From positions 1-64,000 of the forward strand of contig JAIXMQ010000044.1 in NCBI GenBank assembly GCA_025716855.1: DNA of 64,000 bases, read 5' to 3'. This document shows, in pieces, positions 59,194 through 64,000 of this stretch. Position 1 is the stretch's first letter, and each line of letters opens with the position of its first letter. The notes beneath the pieces are model-generated. The model worked only from the letters and a program-made list of their open reading frames with translations, had not been told where the DNA came from and did no database searches. The position numbers and the translations under genes are program-made. The stretch is from Pilaira anomala. Its lineage: Eukaryota; Mucoromycota; Mucoromycetes; Mucorales; Mucoraceae.

Positions 59194-61371
59194 TTATGGA
59201 TTTCTTCTATCAGGAGATTGCCATAACCAATCACGAACCATTTGGTCCCCAGGTTGACCACTGATGTTTTGTTGTTGTTGTTGTTGTTGTGGTGAAGAAG
59301 GTAGACTCATGTCTTCTTCTTTACGCTCCCACGATGGACGTCTCATTCGACCAGGTACTGTAGTCTGTTTCATATGATCAGGAGCGTATCCCATGTATTC
59401 ATCTTCATCAGCATATCGATTCATTTGAGGAGACATTGTATTTGATCTACTATCCATACTATTCATACCACGTAAAGGAATATCATGACGACTCATACTT
59501 GTTGGACTCGTAGGTGATGTCACATATCTTTGTTGTTGTTGTTGTTGTTGTTGTTTGGATGATACATCCATCATTGAAAACATGACAGGTTGATTACTAT
59601 AAGGATCTTCAATTGCCATATTACGACTTGCTGTGACTTGATGATGATGATGGTTATCAGGAGGAGATAAAGGTCTTCCACTAGCAGAAGAAGTCAATGG
59701 AATTGTATCGTTTGTAAGTGAATGAGGGTAATCGACAGTGACAGGCGACATGGCACGCATGAATCCACCATTATTGTTCATACCAGAAGCACCACCACCA
59801 GTAGCAGTAAATTTAGATCCTTCTTCGATTGTACCACGTACTGTTTCATTAATAGGATACATTTGAGCTCTTCCACCAGTGGTTTCAACATGACTTGTAG
59901 GTAATGTATTACCAGCCGTATATTGAAAGCTAGAATTATTGTTGGTACTTGTGATATCATTTGCGTTACGAGAATATTGAGGACGTGGATGAAAAATCGA
60001 AATCTAATTGGGGGGAGGGGGAGGGTATCATGTTTAGTATAATATATAATGCGAGAGAGTCTAAAAAATGAAAAACTCACTAAAAGTAACCAAAGGAAAA
60101 CGATACAAATATTAGCATTTGCAATGATAGTATCTGTTGCAAATTTACTCTTGTTAATAATTCTTGTTTCAGTTAAACCATCCACACAAAGAATGATGAA
60201 AGAAATAGCATAAAAGAATAAAATGATCGAGACGAGGGCGTTCATATCTTTGAAATAAGCTAATCTAGTGACAATTGCTTTATTGCTAGCACCATTGTTC
60301 TTTTGGGATAAACCAATGATTCTTTTGAATCGAAAGTGTGACCGAATACCTAATAAAGCAGCAGCCAAAGCTTAAAAAAAAAAAAAAAAAAAAAAAAGAT
60401 AAGTATAAAAAAGATGTATCACATGAAAGTCTTTTTTTTTTTTTTTCTGAAGTATATATATATACCTTCAACACCATAAGCGAGTTGAGGTACACCTTCT
60501 CTTTTGGTGATATCGTTTCTATAAACCCATTGAAGAATAGGAAACATAGCCATACTGAGAAGAGCCCTATATAATTATAAAAAAGAGTTTAGAATTCCGA
60601 TACATAGTATGTGTGACAGGTATACAAAAAAAAAAAAAGTTACCAAACAATATAAAACTTGAATTCAAATGAACCCATAAAACTTTTTCTAGCCACCGTA
60701 TTGGAAAGATAGTTCCAGAAAGACTGCATTAAACAAAAGACACCCACTTGTAAAGAGAATGTAACACATTCAATATAATCCATGGCCTGGAACGTAAAAA
60801 AAAAAAAAAATGTAAGTTACAATAGTGGTACAAAGGTACCCAATCAAAAGTTTACAATCATATTTTTCTTGTGTGTTGCAGACCACAACTCAAAAGGTTT
60901 GGAGATGATATTTCCTTCATAAACGATAAATCCTTCAGTATACTTGATATAAGTTGAAAATACATCTAAGAAAAATAAAAGATAAGTATTTTAGGTGAGA
61001 GAGAGAGTTGTTGATTGACAGGTATTTTTTATTTTTTTTTTTTTTTACCCCACATGGCCTGCATTATCATCGCTAGTATTAGTAGCACAGTAATGATCGA
61101 TTTCAATTCTCCAGAGAAAATGTTCTTTGGTTGTAAGCATCTGAATTTATCTCCTTTATACACACTATACATGAAATAAACAGAGACGTATACCCAAATA
61201 GTACATCGCTCTAGAATAGAGAGAGATTTTTTTAGTGATGATTCAACTTTTCTTTTTTATTTTCAATTAGCCTATAAGTAGTACCTAGATAGGAAAAATC
61301 ACTGTAAAAAAAAAATAGTTTTAGTATAGAATGAAGAAAGAAAAGAAAAAATTATACCTAAGATGGGTCAT
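59194..61371 (-). CDS. Seven-transmembrane receptor-like protein with long poly-Q tail
   Basis: A 548-aa polytopic protein. Exons are 61371-61358, 61301-61285, 61210-61049, 60965-60856, 60786-60644, 60566-60466, 60370-60081 and 60003-59194; the first two are only 14 and 17 bases. About seven hydrophobic segments occur: IWVYVSVYFMYSVY, SIITVLLILAMIMQ, FSLQVGVFCLMQSFW, IVWALLSMAMFPILQ, AYGVEALAAALLGI, SIILFFYAISFIIL and NICIVFLWLLLISIF. The layout fits a fungal GPCR-like protein, but I see no diagnostic family motif. The cytosolic tail of about 280 residues is Ser/Thr/Pro/Met-rich with two poly-Q runs (about eight and seven), likely a regulatory region. The short 5' exons make the start uncertain. 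Confidence 0.7.
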
Positions 61372-61775
61372 TTTTTTTTTTTTTTTTTTTTTTTAATAGC
61401 AGTAAAAAGGAAAGAAGAGAAAATAAAAAAAAAAAAACTGTTTTGAGTTCAGTTTTATTTATTTTAAAAGAATTGATGCTGTACTACTTGAAAGTAGGGT
61501 ACAAAACAAACATAAAAACACACAGACACAGACACAGACACAGACACACACACACTACAACAACAACAACAACGACAGAAAAGACTGTTCATCCAATGAC
61601 TCGAGATAGATTTCCATTTATGGCATCATAAATTAACGGAGTTTGTTTACTTTTTATTTAATTCTTTTTTACCTTTTTTTTTTTTTTTTTTCTTCTTCTT
61701 CTTCTTCTTTCTCTCTTTCTTTTTTTTTTTTTTCTTTTAAAATAACTAATATATAACAACAACAACAACAAAAAA
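61372..61775. other. Divergent promoter region with simple repeats
   Basis: About 400 bp between divergent genes, with (ACAGAC)n and CA repeats (61527-61556), (AAC)n and a T run with TTC repeats (61676-61707) before the downstream ATG. There is no coding frame of note. Confidence 0.6.
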
Positions 61776-62420
61776 ATGAAACTCAGTTTACTCTTCACCT
61801 CACTTTCAGCCATCTTTTATATTGCTTCAGCAGTAAATACGGAAAAGGGAGGATACTCACTTGTGAAAAGAGATCATGGACTTCCTTTCGATACTTTACC
61901 CTCCAACACATGTGCAACACCAGCCGCCTGTAGTAATATTGCTACACCTGTAACCTGTCGTTGTAGTGATATTCTTACTACATGCCAAAACAGTTCAGGG
62001 CAATTTTGTTGGGGATCTAAATCATTGAACTCGACTACATGTCCTACTATGACTAATTCATGTACAGAATCATCGTTTGGTACAAGAACTGCATCTTGTC
62101 TTTGTAACGCTTCAAATATCCTTTGTGTGGATAATGCTAATAATTATTGTTATGGTGCTATTACTGGAAATACTGTTAACCCTCAACCTATTCCTAACGC
62201 TGCTCCTGGTTCTGCTTCCAGTGTTAGTGCTTCTGGTGCTTCTGCTTCTGCCGCTACACCTGCCGTTGGTTCAAATGGTGCCCCTACTATGTCCGTGGTT
62301 GGTGCTCCTTCAAATTCAAATGCTAATGCTCCTACTGAACAATCTGCTTCAGATAAGCTTACAACTACTTTTATTTTATCTTTTACTTGTGCTTTGATTG
62401 CTTTCATCGCTACTCATTAA
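61776..62420 (+). CDS. Secreted Ser/Ala-rich, cysteine-containing surface protein (probable GPI anchor)
   Basis: An intron-free 214-aa protein of unrecognised family. The signal peptide (MKLSLLFTSLSAIFYIASA) is followed by a LVKRDHG stretch that fits Kex2-type KR processing. The next 110 residues hold about 12 cysteines in CxCx-like spacing (TCATPAACSN, TCRCSDILTTCQ, CLCNASNILCVDN). This fits a compact disulfide-rich domain with N-glycosylation sites. A Ser/Ala/Pro/Gly-rich spacer follows, then a hydrophobic C-terminus (TTFILSFTCALIAFIATH) typical of GPI attachment. The role is likely at the cell wall or surface. Confidence 0.72.
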   Translation: MKLSLLFTSLSAIFYIASAVNTEKGGYSLVKRDHGLPFDTLPSNTCATPAACSNIATPVTCRCSDILTTCQNSSGQFCWGSKSLNSTTCPTMTNSCTESSFGTRTASCLCNASNILCVDNANNYCYGAITGNTVNPQPIPNAAPGSASSVSASGASASAATPAVGSNGAPTMSVVGAPSNSNANAPTEQSASDKLTTTFILSFTCALIAFIATH

Positions 62421-63382
62421 AAAAATAGACTCGAGAAAGAGAAAGAAAGAGAAAAAGATATTATTAAACGATTTCATTCTTTTTTTTTTTTTTTTTTTTT
62501 TTTTTAACTATATTTTTTTTTCCCCCCCTTACTTTTTATTATTAATATAAATGTATTCTAGATTTGAATATATTTAAAAATAAGGATATAAATGACTCAA
62601 CAAAAGTATCATAACACATTCAAACACACACACACGCACACACACAAACTATTACATATTATATATATATACTCATTAAATAAACATTAATTTCATTTTG
62701 TTTATTTTTCACAATCAAAAAAAAAAAGGAAGCTATAATTAAAATGTATTATGTGCACACTGTTTCTTGATGACCTAATAATACATTTGTTAAATTGCAT
62801 TTCATATTAAAGTAAGGTAGCCTTTTATTACTGCCCTCTTTTTTCATCACAAAGAGTAGCTATTACTGCTCCTCCTCCCCCCCCCCCCTTTTTTTTTTTT
62901 CTTCACAAAGAGTAGTTATTACTGCCCTGAACAAAAAAAAAAAATAACCATCTAATTTGTTTCTTTCTGTACACATATTTTGTAATTGTTCACTTTTTAA
63001 AAAAAAAAGTTCTAAATATAAATTTTGTACTACGGTATTAAAAATACATTTTTATTTTATTTATTTCACAAATCCTGGCAGCCTTTTTCAAATCTATTTT
63101 TCACTCCTTAAAAAATGTGTGTTCCTATTTTATTTATAATACACTCTTATTATTTTTAAAGGAGGGGGGGGGGGGGTGGTTGAATGAAACCCATCATGCA
63201 AAAAAAAAAAAAAAAACCTGTTCTCTTTCTGTGTATATAATAAGTTACGGTAAAAAATTATGTAATATTATATCTCCATTCGAAATTTATTTCGGTGTGA
63301 CCTTTTTTTTTTTTTTTTTAATTCAAAGAAGGAGGGGGGTACCCTTTCAAAAAAAGAGAGTTGAATCTTTCGATTATATACT
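62421..63382. other. Intergenic, no gene seen
   Basis: Low-complexity region with poly-T near 62480-62505, CA repeats near 62624-62647, a C run near 62878 and a G run near 63164. It ends in A/T-rich sequence before the next ATG. Confidence 0.5.
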
Positions 63383-63851
63383 ATGGAAGATACACTTGAT
63401 CAAGTTCGACAAAAATGTGCACTTCAATTAGACATGTATCAAAAATGTATTGAAAATTATCCTCATACATGGGATAAAAGTTGTATGCAACAAAAGAAGG
63501 CTTTAACGAAATGTTCTGAAGACAAGTAAAAATACACACATATATATATGTTTTGACATGGTTCCCCCCCCCTTTTTATATGTATGTACTTATCGATTTT
63601 TATATATATATATGTATAGTGTGGGTATTTTGAAATATGTAAAAGAACGTTGTACACTTCAAATAAACGCGTATGATCGATGTTTAAGTGCTAATGCTGA
63701 AGATCCGGAACAATGTATGCAAGTCTTGAAAGAATTATATTTTTGTACAGAAGCTACTTCCATCGCTTACCGTGATGAACAAAAAGAAAAAGCTGAGGCC
63801 AAGAAGCCTCCTGTTGAAAAGATTACTGATACTAAGGAAGAAACAAAATAA
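63383..63851 (+). CDS. Twin-CX9C (CHCH) mitochondrial protein, CHCHD5/Mix14-like
   Basis: A 124-aa intermembrane-space-type protein. Exons are 63383-63525 and 63620-63851. Four CX9C blocks occur: CALQLDMYQKC, CMQQKKALTKC, CTLQINAYDRC and CMQVLKELYFC, making two CHCH hairpins. Four such blocks in one chain match CHCHD5 (yeast Mix14). Such proteins are oxidised by the Mia40/Erv1 relay and need no presequence, and none is seen. The tail after the last Cys is Lys/Glu-rich. Confidence 0.85.
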
Positions 63852-64000
63852 ACCAAAAAGAAAGAGAGAGAGGAACTGAATAGATTTTTTTTTTGTATAG
63901 AATTATTTACGATATTTTTTTTTTAATGGATAATGTGTGTGTGTGTGTGTGTTGTTATATATATACAAGAATTGGTATTTTTTTTTTTTTTTTTTTTTTT

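Noticed and set aside
62077..62407. Leucine-rich frame on the plus strand and alanine-rich frame on the minus strand within the GPI-type protein
   Set aside because: Both are shadows of the Ser/Ala-rich spacer of the real gene in other frames.
1..64000. CRISPR array, rRNA operon, prophage or secondary-metabolite cluster
   Set aside because: No regularly spaced repeats of CRISPR type, no rRNA sequence, and no clustered PKS, NRPS or terpene genes were seen. The organism is eukaryotic.

Overview
The window looks like an ordinary chromosomal segment of an AT-rich filamentous fungus. I infer an early-diverging lineage, most likely Mucoromycota/Mucorales. The reasons are many short GT-AG introns (about 50-140 bp), very long poly-A/poly-T runs at splice sites and in UTRs, a BRE4-like transporter, a Baeyer-Villiger-type monooxygenase, a hybrid histidine kinase with poly-Q tracts, and typical fungal housekeeping genes. 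Every product name comes from reading the translated sequence; no database search was run. Each multi-exon model was joined by hand, and each kept one frame and a coding length divisible by three.

Layout. 1-8 kb: the 3' part of a DDHD phospholipase, an FMC1-like LYR protein, a 1,133-aa BRE4/FUSC-like membrane protein and a GNAT acetyltransferase. 8-13.3 kb: a repeat-rich stretch with a dead Tc1/mariner transposase fragment, a two-exon pseudogene, a 141-bp MITE-like element, a family of direct repeats and a T-rich minisatellite. 13.3-28.3 kb: flavin monooxygenase, hybrid histidine kinase, cysteine-rich type I membrane protein, a decayed LRR/F-box-like gene, SMNDC1/SPF30 and an Sds3-like Sin3-complex subunit. 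28.3-38.4 kb: PA-TM-RING E3 ligase, GH16 hydrolase, a small orphan, tRNA-Glu(CTC), MUS81 and a nucleotidyltransferase. 38.4-45.5 kb: profilin, a 3.7-kb gap and a methyltransferase. 45.5-64 kb: 2-oxoglutarate oxygenase, secreted deaminase-like protein, NCS2 nucleobase transporter, a second LYR protein, SAP18, an IGHMBP2/Hcs1 helicase, a 7-TM protein, a GPI-type cell-surface protein and a CHCHD5-like twin-CX9C protein.

The genes do not form an obvious pathway or biosynthetic cluster, and neighbours are on mixed strands. Links across the window are only thematic. Sds3-like and SAP18 both belong to Sin3/HDAC complexes. FMC1-like, the second LYR protein and CHCHD5-like are small mitochondrial proteins. 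MUS81 and the IGHMBP2-like helicase act on nucleic acids. I found no convincing undescribed multi-gene system. The items most worth a second look are the internal duplication in an oversized MUS81, a deaminase fold behind a signal peptide, a profilin whose stop codon appears to be its own exon, and the repeat island at 8-12 kb.
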